Positions 27,301 through 38,555 of a stretch of 64,000 bases of DNA are shown piece after piece. The position numbers and the translations under genes were made by a program. Location of the stretch: assembly GCF_901709675.1 (NCBI RefSeq), contig NC_051094.1, forward strand, positions 4,925,001 through 4,989,000. The letters run 5' to 3'. How positions within the stretch are numbered: position 1 is the stretch's first letter; the number at the start of each line of letters is the position of its first letter. The notes below the pieces were generated by a model. That model was not told the origin of the DNA and searched no databases. It saw nothing but the letters and a program-made list of their open reading frames with translations. This stretch comes from Syngnathus acus (taxonomy: Eukaryota; Chordata; Actinopteri; Syngnathiformes; Syngnathidae).

Positions 27301-27731
27301 GTTGTGTAATTAAAACAGCCGCATAACTTTGCTTTAGAGTTTGAGCTGTTTACTAAGTCTGCTGTGAAACTCTTCTTGGCGAGCGTCTCTAGGTCTGAAT
27401 TGTACTGCCTCTAGGGGGCGAAGGCGAGCACACAATAACCATTGAATTGAAGCAAAAACAAAGTGGCAAAAATAATTGGATTTCTTTACATTCTATTCAC
27501 TTATGTCATAGCTGCATGATTTTTTTTTTTTTGGGGATTAATGCCAGTTCCCCTGATAAATATCAGAATTGGCGATCGGCCTATTGATTAGGTCCCGCCT
27601 CCGACAGTGTTCGGGTCTTGGTGACCTTGACCACCTACCACATGTCCCCTCACCTGGATCATGTAGAGCTGGGCAATGCGGTACTCCTCCACACTCATGG
27701 GCATGGGGATGCGGTACTCCTTGATAAGCAT
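13464..27731 (-). CDS. pitpnm2: Membrane-associated phosphatidylinositol transfer protein 2 (PITPNM2/Nir3)
   Basis: Swaps PI and PA at ER-plasma-membrane contacts. Twenty-six coding exons, 1450 residues (human about 1350): 27731-27654, 24667-24453, 24314-24193, 23684-23451, 23331-23005, 21945-21850, 20664-20560, 20474-20422, 20198-20127, 19734-19490, 19263-19074, 18925-18806, 18740-18523, 18454-18279, 18197-18027, 17431-17277, 16976-16826, 16405-16151, 15886-15738, 15663-15547, 15486-15370, 15305-15157, 14668-14519, 14441-14261, 14175-14047, 13841-13464. Domains: PITP about 1-260 ([11 protein letters not shown] start); FFAT motif EFFDAHE about 352-358, split by an intron, which binds VAP; DDHD about 690-1040; LNS2 about 1120-1300. 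The end [11 protein letters not shown] points to PITPNM2 over PITPNM1 and PITPNM3. Exon 18 (16405-16151) encodes 85 residues I do not know from human. Confidence 0.95.
13880..13950. repeat. Short degenerate repeat with telomere-like CCCTAA
   Basis: Three imperfect tandem copies of CTAACCCTAGTTTGAAA inside the last PITPNM2 intron. CCCTAACCC resembles vertebrate telomere sequence, but the array is too short and too diverged to be an interstitial telomere. Confidence 0.6.
16715..16790. repeat. (TG)38 microsatellite just downstream of PITPNM2 exon 17
   Basis: Pure TG on the plus strand, so CA on the PITPNM2 coding strand. It begins about 30 nt after the exon 17 donor (exon ends at 16826) and precedes the extra exon 18. 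Confidence 0.95.
17463..17556. repeat. (GGAA)n microsatellite forming the pyrimidine tract of PITPNM2 exon 16
   Basis: About 23 GGAA units on the plus strand. On the PITPNM2 coding strand this reads (TTCC)n and ends about 30 nt before the exon 16 acceptor (CATCTGTAG, exon starts at 17431). It therefore provides the polypyrimidine tract. Confidence 0.95.
22715..22830. repeat. AT-rich low-complexity tract
   Basis: TA/ATT-type repeats in the PITPNM2 intron between exons 5 and 6 (coding strand). No coding content. Confidence 0.85.
23698..23748. repeat. (AT)n(AC)n compound microsatellite
   Basis: A run, then AT dinucleotides, then ACAC, starting about 14 nt upstream of PITPNM2 exon 4 on its coding strand (exon starts at 23684). 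Confidence 0.85.
25655..25668. promoter_or_regulatory. RFX X-box motif in the first coding intron of PITPNM2
   Basis: GTTGCCGTGGCAAC is a perfect inverted repeat matching the X-box pattern GTNRCC-N2-RGYAAC. RFX proteins bind such sites. Whether this one is used is unknown. Confidence 0.45.
26316..26329. promoter_or_regulatory. RFX X-box-like motif in the first coding intron of PITPNM2
   Basis: GTTGCCATGGAGAC has one perfect X-box half and a common variant of the other half. It is identical to the motif at 31864. Confidence 0.4.
27340..27480. repeat. Dispersed repeat fragment (GAATTGAAGCAAAAA family)
   Basis: Shares TTACTAAG..GCTGTG, CCTCTAGGGGGCGAAGG and GAATTGAAGCAAAAACAAAG with the copy at 29305-29490. 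Fragments beginning TTTATCCTCTG occur at 25170 and, inverted, near 60740. Confidence 0.55.
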
Positions 27732-27756
27732 GGTGGAGGGCGGGGTGGGGCGATGA
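27732..27756 (-). other. PITPNM2 5' UTR part of the first coding exon
   Basis: On the minus strand a good acceptor, a C/T-rich tract ending CCCTGTCAG, lies 25 nt upstream of the ATG. This suggests the start codon sits in exon 2 and at least one non-coding exon lies further upstream. Inferred from the splice-site sequence alone. Confidence 0.5.
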
Positions 27757-29304
27757 CTGACAGGGTAGAGGGGCGATGGAAAGGGGGGATGGGGATGGGG
27801 AGAAAGACAGGTTTCCTACAAGCGACGCTTCAAATCTGCCAAGCCGACGTCCTCATGGATGGCTCCTGTAGAGAGGGGGAGAAATTAAGATCCCAGCAGA
27901 GAAAGTTGTGAAAAGACAAGAGAGCACAGCTCACAGTGAGCGAGCTGCACTTTGTATGCGTCGCTGCCCCATCCAGCTTCTCCTGATCGAGTAAGCCCTT
28001 CCCTTGATAAACTTGGCTACTTATACACAAGGTCGATGCTTAGTGTGTGTGTGTGCGGATGTGTGTGTCCCCGGACCTTGGGCTCCGTCACATGGGGGGG
28101 CTCACTTGGCAATAAGAGGGATTAGAGTTTTAGTGGGGAGCATTGCGTAATGTTCTCGGAGCCCCCCCCCCCCCCCCCCCAACAATTGCACAAATAGCCG
28201 CCTTGAAACAAGCACGCGCTGGGCACAAGGCGAGGGTGGTGGTTGGACATACGCAACGTGTGGGTGGTGTGAGGTAGGCTGGATGCAACAGTGGAGGTAT
28301 AAAAAGTCTGCACACCCCTGCTCAAGTGTCAGATTTTTGAGATATAAAAACATGAGATTGAGATAAATCAGTTCCAAACTTTTTGCGTCTGAAACGGGAC
28401 TCACCCCCCCCCCCCCCTCCCGTACACATCTGACATCTTTGAAAGTGTCTCTGTTAAACTGACTCAGTTTTAACAAGGGCCACTGTTTTTGTGCCGTGGA
28501 GCTCGTACAAGGTAAAAAAGAGCGACCTACGCGTTCAAAAGGTGACTCGCAAGCATTGCATAAGCTTAACATCCACTCATTCCTGAGCATTTTTCCCTGG
28601 CGGCCGGCCGGCCCTTAATCGCCAGGGCCGCGCTAATGGTCCCACCGTGTTATTTATCCGGCAAACAAAGGCCAGCTTTGGTGGCGGCACCTGGTGGAGG
28701 TGGGGGGGGGGGCACGATTACGTAGGCTGAGTGGATACCCCACATCACTTCAGCCTGCGGGCACATGCAGACATGCAACACTTACCTAATGGACTACACT
28801 ACAGTGGACTTTATTTGGGGAAAAAAAGTCACAAACACAATTTCAAATTTAAGGGGGAGAGGAAAAAAGTTGCCATCTCATGAGAATGAAGATCAAGAAC
28901 ATCCTGAGTGAGCACCCAACACGACTCGCACCCGCAGGCACATGAAGACAAGCGAGCGCTTACCTAACTGACTACTTGTGCCTTGCTTTTTTTGGAAGTA
29001 CATTACCGTCAGGGAAAGAAAAAAAAAAAATCAGAGCAGGACCCCACGTATATAAGCTAAAAATAACTGCCCATTCGGGAGAAGCTGGGATAAAAGTAGG
29101 CTAGCGGAAGGGCCCGCAAGAAGAGCCCGAGAGGTCACCAGTTGGGACTTAAGACTTACGAGTTTTGTTAAGAAATGCGTCATTGTTGTGGGATACGAGC
29201 ATCGTGTGGCGGCAGTGAAGTCAGGTCAACGCACTTCATAACAAGCAACATAACAAATATTTGAACACAAATTGCATCAACACATACGTGACGATACAAC
29301 TATA

Positions 29305-29490
29305 CTCATATTCTTTATCCTCTGTCAAGAATGACTAGTGCTGCTTACTAAGGTGCTGTGACAATGTCCATGGACATCTGTATTATACAGCCCCCTGGTG
29401 GTCAAGGCGGGTACACCAAAAGGAGCAGCACAATGTCCAAAGAATTGAAGCAAAAAAAATGTAGCAAAACAGATTCATGGCAATAATAAT
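29305..29490. repeat. Dispersed repeat fragment (GAATTGAAGCAAAAA family)
   Basis: Begins TTCTTTATCCTCTGTCAAG, continues with CTGCTTACTAAGGTGCTGTG and CCCCCTGGTGGTCAAGG, and ends GAATTGAAGCAAAAAAAATG. This is the longest of the copies seen in the window and is probably a SINE- or MITE-derived family. No coding content. Confidence 0.55.
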
Positions 29491-31863
29491 TTGTTATTTT
29501 CCATTTAATTCTTTCCATATTTTCTGAGTTACAAGGCATCACTTCATGTTAGACTTGTTTTTTTTAGGTTTGTTTGGATACATTTACAATGTATTTTAAA
29601 AAAAAAATGTGTGTTTCAGTAAGTTTAAATGTGTTCACAGAATTTTAACACATATACCCCATATGAATTTTTAGAGGTGAGAAAAAGCTACAGAAACGTC
29701 AACAGCACAGGCAGGAGTATTTGAAAATAAAAGATTATTGCACGCCAAACCTCATATATAGCTATATTAATAAATTAGGAATTAAACTATTGTCAATTAT
29801 TTTGTGGACCTCCAAGATACAGCTCGCATTCTTGAGTTTGACAACCACTGCCCTAATGTATAATCTCTTTTCACAGCAGCAATACACAGGCTACTTTTTG
29901 TAAATCCGTTTCTCCTGCTTTCCCTTGGAGCCCGATACAGATGCGAGACCTGAAACACTCTCGTGTGCGAGTGCCACGCTTGACCCAGAAAAAAACCTAC
30001 ATCCACACAACATATAGAGAGTAAAAATAGCTCCGTCACAATAATCCGGGCATACGCAAGCATAGCGCCTGACGTTTGCTGGGTGAATATGCTGGTCCAG
30101 TTCTAAAAATAGCCCCCCCTGGAGGCAGTGACGCAAGAGCGGTGCAAAAAAAAAAAAAAAAAAATCAGGAGGCGAGGATCCCGTTGGTACTCCACAACGG
30201 ATGGCCGCGAGCACAGTGCTGCAACTGCTCGCCTCATCTGGGGCCTTTTTTTCTTTTTTTTTTTTGAAACACTGCTGAACCGTCTTGAGGCCATGGTGCA
30301 TGATGCGCTTAGCCAGCCGTCCGGTTAAAATGTCAAAAGGCTCAATATGATACCGTGTGGGGGTACAATTGTTGCTACTAAGCAGGGATATGACACATAT
30401 CTGATAATGGTCAAATTTGAAAACGTTTGCTTGTAATTTTGCAATACTTTTCACAGAAAAAAAAAATTATAGTCATAGGATTTTTTTTTTTACTTTTATT
30501 CATTACAACCGTTTTTCTCTGGATAAAAAAATGTGAAACTTTTTAGCCAAAATTTTTCCCCTAGAATATTAATCCTAATGATGATTTTTTTGATGCAATT
30601 TATTGCAAAATAAAAATCTTTTTAGGAAGGTTTTGTTGAATGGTCCACAGAAATGGATTGAGGTGCTTCTTAATACTTTTGTCAACAGACAATTAGCAAA
30701 TCAGTTTAGGTCAACATATTCCCTCGTAAATAGGATGGCAACTCGGATGGTCACGTTTAGGGGCGTTTGCACCAAAGACACTTTGTCTGACGTCCATAAA
30801 GTGACAACTATGTCTACAGAGGCTCCGCCTCACGGGACAGGTGGGACAAGGGAGGCGGGAAGAAAACGACGAAGAACCCAGTGGGATGTGCAACCTGCCT
30901 TTCTTCTTTAGTCATCGTTGCACGAAGGGGATGAGCTAAAAATACCCCCTACACCCTCAGAGCATCTTCTCCATTGTGTTCCTCCTCCTCGTCAGGATCT
31001 TCTTCCTCCTACTGTAAGACTTAAAAACAGCTCGGGCTTGCAGGCGGCTAATATGTGGACAAGTTTTGCTCTCAAGAGCTGCTAACTACGATACGGACAT
31101 GCTAACCACGCTTCGGTGTGTTTGAGGCGCATAAGGAGAACACTTCCCGCAGGAGGGAAGCAGCTTTTAATTAAAAAGTGGACACCAACAATTTCCCCGC
31201 ATTGTTTTCTTCTTCCGCCTAGCTGGCGCTCATGGTTGGTTTTCCATGCTTTCACCCCGCGTCCAAAATTAGATGACCTTATATGCAAATGACACTAGGA
31301 TTAATCAGCCGAGGTTAAACAAGGATCTCTCGCGCCGTGCATAACTTACATAACTGTCTAGGGGGCGGTGTGTGTGTGTGGGGGGGTTAGGGTCCGATAA
31401 AGGGATCGCGTGGCTACGCTGTCATTTGGAGCAGACCATTAGTAAATTCATGCAGGCCGCAAGAAATGTTTTTTGTTGCTTTTTCCTTCAACCTCAATCA
31501 AAGCTTTTGTGTGAGAGCAATGCCTCCACATGAGACGACAGCGGTCAAAAAGCTTTCAGACAAGGGTCCTTGAGATGTTTGTACGTCCTGTTATGATAAA
31601 CGGGTCCAGCCAATTCCATGACAACTGGTGAAATTGAGTGGTTTGATTTTTATTTTGGCTTCTCCCAATCTGATTTATCCATTTGGCGTCCAAGTACTGC
31701 GACGTAAAGGCTGCACGCTTTTTTGCTGAGCTTATTGGAATAAATCACTAAACACAATGTGGCAACCTTATGAGGGAAAATGTTAACGCCCGAGGCCAAA
31801 ACGCATTCTCCGTCCCTGCCCCTGTATCCGCTCCATCATGGCTTGAAGGGGAGGGCGGATGGG

Positions 31864-31877
31864 GTTGCCATGGAGAC
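31864..31877. promoter_or_regulatory. RFX X-box-like motif upstream of PITPNM2
   Basis: GTTGCCATGGAGAC, the same 14-mer as at 26316, set in a GC-richer stretch (31780-31990). Confidence 0.4.
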
Positions 31878-33293
31878 ACCGAGGGGGCTCGCCGGCTGCT
31901 CATTGGCGGGCGAGACGAGGGAGTTGAGAGCGATGAGGAAAGCGGAGCCCACTCACACAAACGAGGGCCCGATTCTGATTCTCGCTACGGCGGTAGCACA
32001 AAAACGTTCCGGTCAAAAATGAGGCTTGGGTCGGTTTGGAGCTGGCTACACGAAGGGAACAAAATACTAAATATAAGTGTTTTTTTTTTTTTTGTGCCAA
32101 CAGAAACACATTTTAAGATGAAACAGAAGTTTATTTCGTTTTTATTACACAAATATTAATGCCCAAACTTCCTATTTTGGTTGTCGGAAATGTAACGGAG
32201 CTCGCCATCAAGAGATATTTATGTTCAAGCTTGCGTTTGAGAAATATCAATGAATGAGTCATTCATCAGCAGGGGGCGCCGTCAAAAGAAAATGAACTCC
32301 AGATGCTTGGGTGGCTTATCGTCAAATATCTCCCAAAAAATGGATATTTCCGGAATTCTGATTCATTCTGAAATCGGTATTAATGAACACAATTATATCT
32401 TCTTTTTTAAACTCGTGTGAATGAGTTTGACCACATGCACATTCGTTATTCCTGTGACCTATAACCAAGTAGTTAATAAGAAAAACAAAAACTCTATAAA
32501 GCAAGAAGGAAGAATGGAATGAGTGAGTGAGTCCCACCAGTGTCTCACTCTCACTCTTGCTGACCATAAAAGGCCGTTTGTCCTTTCCTTTAGTTGAGGT
32601 CATGCTCTCCTTTTCTGTTCTTTTTTTTTTTAACCACCTTTTCTTATCAAACTGCAAAGCCTGTAAAAGCAGCTATCGCCACAACACGCACCGGACACGC
32701 TACACTTTGAACCGACGGTTTTGTCTGAAAACCTTTCACAAAAGTAACTTGGATTCCCCAACACAATTGTGTAGCATGAGGGCGAGGTGGGGTTGGTGGG
32801 GGTCTTATTTTTAGTCCACGCTAAAGTCAGGTGTCCGGCGGTGGTGGTATGTGCTCACAAAAAACTTAGCTATGCAAACGACACTTTCCCATTACACAAG
32901 GCAATCCGTCATCTAACAGGATGCCGGACTTTGACTGACGGAGGTCCGTTGACAACCTTTGAACTCCCCGTCACGTGAAAGAAAGAAAAAAAAATATGAA
33001 GAGGAAACAGCAGCCCCACCCTCCCTCCCTCCCTTCACTACAGACGTACTGTACATTGAGGACAGAGGAAGGGGGTGGCGGTTTGATTAAAAGAAAAGGC
33101 AGGCGACGTGACGCAGGATCCACTTCCCAGATTATTTGAAACGGCATCAGGATGAGCGTCTACTCAAGAAGAAAATGGCGCTCATTGATTGTGGCTGCAA
33201 AATGCCGCTTTATTTTTCCAAATTTTGTGTCAAGTCTCTTAAGATTTTCTTTCCTTCAAATTATACACATATCCCATAATGCATTTGTTTTCT

Positions 33294-33575
33294 CCAGCTC
33301 AGTGGCCTAGTGGTAGAGTGTCCGCCCTGACACCGGAAGGTTGTGGATTCAAACCCCGGCCGGGTCATACCAAAGACTATAAAAATGGGACCCATTGCCT
33401 CCCTGCTTGGCACTCAGCATTAAGGGTTGGAATTGGGGGGTTAGATCACCAGATGATTCCTGGGCGCGGCACCGCTGCTACTCACTGCTCCCCTCGGGAT
33501 GGGTTAAATGCAGAGGACAAATTTCGCCACACCCAGATGTGCGTGTGACAATCATTGGGTCTTTACTTTTTATAT
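33294..33575 (+). mobile_element. tRNA-derived SINE
   Basis: The head resembles a tRNA gene: A-box-like TGGCCTAGTGG at 33303-33313 and B-box-like GGATTCAAACC at 33345-33355, about 42 bp apart, as expected for an RNA polymerase III promoter. The body has GGGTTGGAATTGGGGGGTTAG and CTGCTCCCCTCGGGATGGGT, and the tail ends in GTGTGACAATCATTGGGTC. There is no CCA end or intact cloverleaf, so it is not a working tRNA gene. The exact fish SINE family was not assigned. Confidence 0.8.
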
Positions 33576-36012
33576 AGCGATTAATTTTTTGATCAATGAT
33601 TCTAGTATTTATGTTGTTGATTAATCGGATAAAAACGGATATTTGCGATATTTAACAACAATTGATCCTTTTAGCCCTAGTAGCCTAGAAATTGAAGCAT
33701 TGTGAATATTTGTAGTAAAATTACTCAATTTGGAAAAATGATCCCAGCAAAGCTTTGAGGCAGAGATTTTGTGTCGACCATTTTTTTTTTTGATCGGAAT
33801 TTTCAATTAATCGTTTCAGCCGTGGTATTCACGTTCCAAAGGTATTTGGAGCGCTTCACTTTTTGCACATTTTGACATGTTATTCTAAATCCAAAACAAA
33901 TTCATTCAAATTGCTTATCACTATTGCTAAGATCTTTTTACACAATTAGGAAAGCTGAAAAAGACAAATCACCTTCTTTTCATTTGTGTTGAACATGACG
34001 TTCCAAAGGGCGCACAGGTAGCGACCTTGAACCTTTAGCACAAGTCGCTTCTTGCTTCAACCCCTCGGGCACACAACACTCTGAAAAAGGTGACCAAAAT
34101 AGTGCCTGCATGGCGTCTTGTGAGTAGGTGGGCTCTATTTGAGGATAAAACTTGTTAAAGCGCCCCGCAGTGCTGCCAGCGCCAATAAAAATCTATTGAC
34201 TGTCAAACAAGTGACGCAAAGAAGGCGTGAGCCGACTGCCTGTGGGGCTTATTAGCTACGGAGGGGGGTGAAAAAATAATAATAATTACACTACGCGACC
34301 CAAGATAACATGAAGGCGCCTTGCTTCACCCTCTACAGTTGGAACCAGCTGAACAACATTTGTGATATTTATCTTGGTAGTGAATTTTTTTTTCCTCAAA
34401 CTCTCACAAATTTCTTTAAAATGCAAGTTTGTTTTAAAAAAAAAAAACGTAAAATCAAGGCTTTTGTTTCTATTTTTTTTTTTAAATTAAAAATAAATCA
34501 CAAATATTCTCATATTATCCTTGATATGCATGTTATTGGTGTCATCATGAAATTTTCCTTTGTAGAATCACACAAATATTTTCATGAGATGGCAACTTCC
34601 TTAAAGCATGGCACTTTTTGTGAATGAAATAACTTTGTTAAATTACACCAATATCCTCAAAATATCGCAACTTTTTTCAATTATGTGTATTTATTTTCAT
34701 ACAATTCATACTTGTGAATTCCACAGTGGCTTGAAAGCTAATTAGGCGTATAAACTGTAGGGGGATCTCTGGCACATAACAAAAGTGATCAAACCAACCA
34801 AGGATTAAATGACGAATCAACTGTGGCACTTTGGCAATTAAAGGATTTTTGTGTTTGCATTGCGGTAGGCCACGCCCTGTGTGTGTATGTGCATGCGTGC
34901 GTATGAACAGTTCCTCGGGCCAAAGCGCCAAAAGTGTCACACCCCCCTCTAAAAACTGGTTATGCAATAAAAAAATAAAAAAAACATTGACAACATTAAA
35001 AGCATTTGAAAGGTGTATGAGGATGTCACTTTGAAAAAATATCCTGAGTTGTCATGAGAAAATAAAGAAGGAAGTTGGTGTAATGGCAGCGTGAAATGAC
35101 ATCTCCGTGACCAGATCACATCTTTTTGCACAACATCCCTACTCAACCGTCACGCCAGCCTCGACACGTTACGGCGGGATAACATGATGATCCCGACACG
35201 CAGCATTTCTCGATTTGTGCAAATGCGAGTCTCGTCTTGTCCTTATGTAACTGTAAGTAACTGACTTGGGTACAGCCTTTTTGTTGACATAACAAGCCAC
35301 ATCGCGCTTGCAAGTTATATTTTGTATACAGACATGACTCCTTACCACCCCTGGCTACCATGTAATGTTGATTGTTTTTAGGTTGCTGTCTATATAGCAA
35401 ATCAATTAATAGGCTAATAAATCTCAATTGTGAGCTGGTCTCTTGGGGTGAAACGGAGGAAATACAATAATGAAATAGCACCATTTGGACCCCAAAAGAT
35501 GCCAGTCCACTGCAACCAACCAAAGTTCTGCGGAATTACAAAGTGGGTTGAATTCACTGACACCATGGTGCTTGTCGCTCAGATTTTTGCTCGCAAGTAA
35601 AATGGCAGGTCCCTCGTATCTCAAGGCACCACTGTCATTTTGTCACTTGCAAAACTGTATGAATTAACCTCAGATCACTCTTGGAGCTGAATGAGCAACA
35701 TTTGGAGATTAAACACTATCTATGGGTTGACAGTGGAGTGCAGCAATGATTAATAATCAATATTAGCAACAGAAATAGAGGGCCACCAAATTAAATTAAA
35801 TGCCCCATGGAGCGCGGACCTGCTGTGGTAGTCAGTAAAAGCTGCGAATGATTGACTGCATGAACACTTCCTGGTTTCGTTCTGAAGACAACTTCGCTGA
35901 CAGCGTGAGGGCCACAAGGCAGAAAGAAGCAGGTACAAAAGTTATCATCATTAAAATTGGAACTAAAAAGGGAAGGGGCGTTTCGAACCAACGTAAACCC
36001 ACCCGGCACTTA

Positions 36013-36025
36013 GTTACCTAGCAAC
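36013..36025. promoter_or_regulatory. RFX X-box motif beside the candidate PITPNM2 promoter
   Basis: GTTACCTAGCAAC fits GTNRCC-N-RGYAAC with both halves intact and a 1-bp spacer. It lies next to the GC-rich block at 36060-36620. Confidence 0.45.
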
Positions 36026-36059
36026 ATAGCAGCCATGACAAAAATTCTCATCACATTCC

Positions 36060-36620
36060 TGCGATGTACCTCGGCATTGGGAACCAGGAACCCGGTTTAT
36101 TCACCTGGCGGGGCGGGAGGCGGGAGGGGTCCTCTCCGGAGTCAGCGGGACTCAGCGGCAGCCGCCCACCCGGTGAAGTCCATGAGGTCGTAGCGAGTGC
36201 AACCCCATCCAAAAAAAGTCTCGATTTCCTTGACGACGACGCGGAGCACAGATGACGCGACCACAAAACATCGCCGTCGTCATCAGCACATCCTCGGCGT
36301 GTGTTTACGCCGGACACCCGGTCCTCTCCAGCGAGGTTTTTTGCCACTCAGGGCCGCACATTTGGCAACGGGAGAGGCTACACAACACTCCGCCACTAAA
36401 AAAAAGGCCAAACTTAGCTCACGGGCGACGTCCACAAAAAAACGCCCTTATTTCCACCCGTTTGGCGGGAGTCGGCGGCACGGGGGCTGCGACGTGTCCG
36501 GGTGTGGGGAGCTCAGCTTAAGCCAACTGGCGGTGAAGAGGGCGAGGACGAAGACGTGAACGAGGAAGAGACGCCACCACCGCCATCGTGAAGTTGTCAC
36601 TCGCAAGTCTGAAACGCAGC
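36060..36620 (-). promoter_or_regulatory. GC-rich block, candidate PITPNM2 promoter / first non-coding exon
   Basis: The densest CpG-rich stretch between PITPNM2 and MTRFR, with GGCGGGGCGGGAGGCGGGAG near 36106-36125 and many CpGs to 36560. A possible minus-strand donor (CCGAGGTACATCG) lies near 36066-36072. The link to PITPNM2 is inference from position and from its spliced 5' UTR. It could instead belong to an unrecognised transcript. Confidence 0.35.
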
Positions 36621-37900
36621 GAGACTTCACAGTCCCTTAGCAGCACGTCACACCGAGACACGCCAAAGACACACAAGTGACATGACGCTGGAGATCCGGT
36701 TAGACTTTCAAAATAAAGGTAATAAAACTACGGTACAGTATGCAGAGTGGGACAGAAGTTACACGTTTTAAAAGTAGTGGGAAGATAAAACAGACGTAAG
36801 ACTGTAATGAAAGACTGAAGGAAGGATTGGCATTGACAAAAGCAGGAGAAATTTAGGGGGGGGGGAAAGGATAGGATGGAAGGAAGTCCAAATGAAGGAA
36901 ATGAGAATGATGGAGTAAAGATTGGTAAAGAAACGAAAGGCAAAGGAATAGAGGAAAGAAGGAGCAAGGAAGGTATGAAGGGAGGCAGAATGGTTGTCTT
37001 GAGGATGGAAAGAATGTAATGAAGAAATTACTTGGTCAAAGGAAAGAGGATAGTTAGTAAAGAAGGGAGGGGAAGACAGGACAACGAAATACATTTGTAA
37101 TTTCATCCAGTCCTGCGTCAAGGGCAATGCTGTAGGTTTTCCGGTCTGTCCTTGTTGTATCAGCTTGACAGGACTATCTTTATGCAAGCGCAATATCGCC
37201 CTCTGCCGGTCAAATGCAAATTACACGACCTTATCATGGCAAGCCGATTTTGAAGATTTTAAAAGTTGATCGTTTTTGTTAGTTTTTACGTTACGAAAAT
37301 GTTTATCTTAAGTACATTTTTATTCGTTTTAGTGTTATCTATTTTTATTTCTGTACTTTCTTTTCACGTTTTTGACTGACGTCTGGGATTAAAATTGATA
37401 TACAACTATTTGTTGATTTCTTTGGAAATCAGCATATTTATGAACATTCTATTGTAGTAGTAGTCCCTAAGTAAAATGCAAGTCTAATATAGATCTCTGT
37501 TGATGTGTATTTTCACTCAAGATAAAAAGTTTTGAAACTCCGTTACATGTGCACACTGAACAATGGGGAAAATGAAATCACGCAGAGAGGTCATATTCTC
37601 ATTTCCTGCGACCAACAAAGCGCTTCCCGATGGACTATTTTTAATCTATCAGAGATGACAGGAAGATTTGTGTGGAAAATTAACAATTTCAAATATACGG
37701 ATGGTTCAATTTCTACCTTTCCACTGCATTATTTGACACCTTTGCCCGTTGCCAACATATTATTTTACTCCAGGGGGCGACAGAGTCTACAAAATCATTG
37801 TTTTGACCACGAAGGAGAACGGTGCTCGACGACTGTCTTTAAGCGTAGAAGAGTCAACAGAGTTGGAATTAACATGTCTTAGCTCATTAATATAAATGTA
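36621..37900 (+). other. MTRFR upstream region
   Basis: No gene recognised. Purine-rich, low-complexity GGAAGGA-type sequence at 36820-37090, then AT-rich DNA running to the MTRFR start codon. Confidence 0.35.
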
Positions 37901-38555
37901 ATGTCTTCTTTGGACGTACCTGGAAGTATGTCGAGGCTTATCATGTTCGTACGCTACATGTACAACGGCCTAGCGAGTGGAGTGGCGAGGAACAACTCCC
38001 CTTGGCTCTCCTCGGTGGCAAAGACGCCCCTGGGTACACCTTTGCGGGTTGCAATCGCCGGAAAGAAGGACCTGGTCCAGTTGGAGGAAGACGAGCTGGA
38101 GGAACAGTTTGTGAGGGGCTCTGGACCCGGCGGGCAGGCCACCAACAAGACCAGCAACTGCGTGGTGCTAAAACACATCCCCTCTGGTATTGTAGTCAAG
38201 GTTAGTTGTTATTAAACTCATCATCAGTCATGAGTGTTCTTTCAGTTTCTTGATATGTTTATTATGACGATTGAATGATGTAAGTTTGTTTACACTTTTC
38301 CACAATCCTGATCCTCTCGTGCAGTGTCATCAAACCAGATCAGTGGACATCAATCGGAAGCGAGCGCGAGAAATAATGCAGCAAAAACTGGACGTTTTCT
38401 ATAAAGGAGAGCGCAGCGACATTCTGGTCAGAAAGAAAGAGGCTGAAGCCAAGAAGCAAGACAAACGAAGGAGAGTCAATGAAAATCTGCAGAGGAAGAG
38501 ACTATTCAAAGAAGCCCTCCTAGCCCACACCACATCTGGAAATGACTCGGTTTAA
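37901..38555 (+). CDS. mtrfr: Mitochondrial translation release factor in rescue (MTRFR / C12orf65)
   Basis: Class I release-factor-like protein that frees peptides from stalled mitochondrial ribosomes, acting with MTRES1. Two coding exons, 37901-38200 and 38325-38555, give 176 residues from the first ATG (human about 166). A second in-frame ATG at 37928 starts a sequence with basic and aromatic residues ([11 protein letters not shown]) that looks more like a mitochondrial presequence, so the true start is uncertain. The catalytic GGQ is intact in [18 protein letters not shown]. Exon 2 supplies [17 protein letters not shown] and the family's long basic tail, rich in Lys/Arg. There is no stop-codon recognition domain, as expected. 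The neighbour KMT5A belongs to the same ancestral block. Confidence 0.93.

Larger units (their letters stand above)
27757..36060. other. Non-coding region upstream of the PITPNM2 start codon
   Basis: About 8.3 kb without a convincing exon. It is probably mainly the PITPNM2 5' intron. It contains a poly-C tract at 28161-28180, a C run near 28405, paired A and T runs at 30147-30165 and 30247-30262, dispersed repeats, one SINE and an X-box motif. The unique-looking segment 28590-28700 and the one at 31270-31345 (with ATGCAAAT and GGATTAATC) are candidate conserved elements. I cannot test conservation here. Confidence 0.4.

Noticed and set aside
33294-33380. Possible tRNA gene
   Set aside because: A and B boxes are present, but no full cloverleaf or anticodon arm could be folded and the sequence continues into a SINE body.
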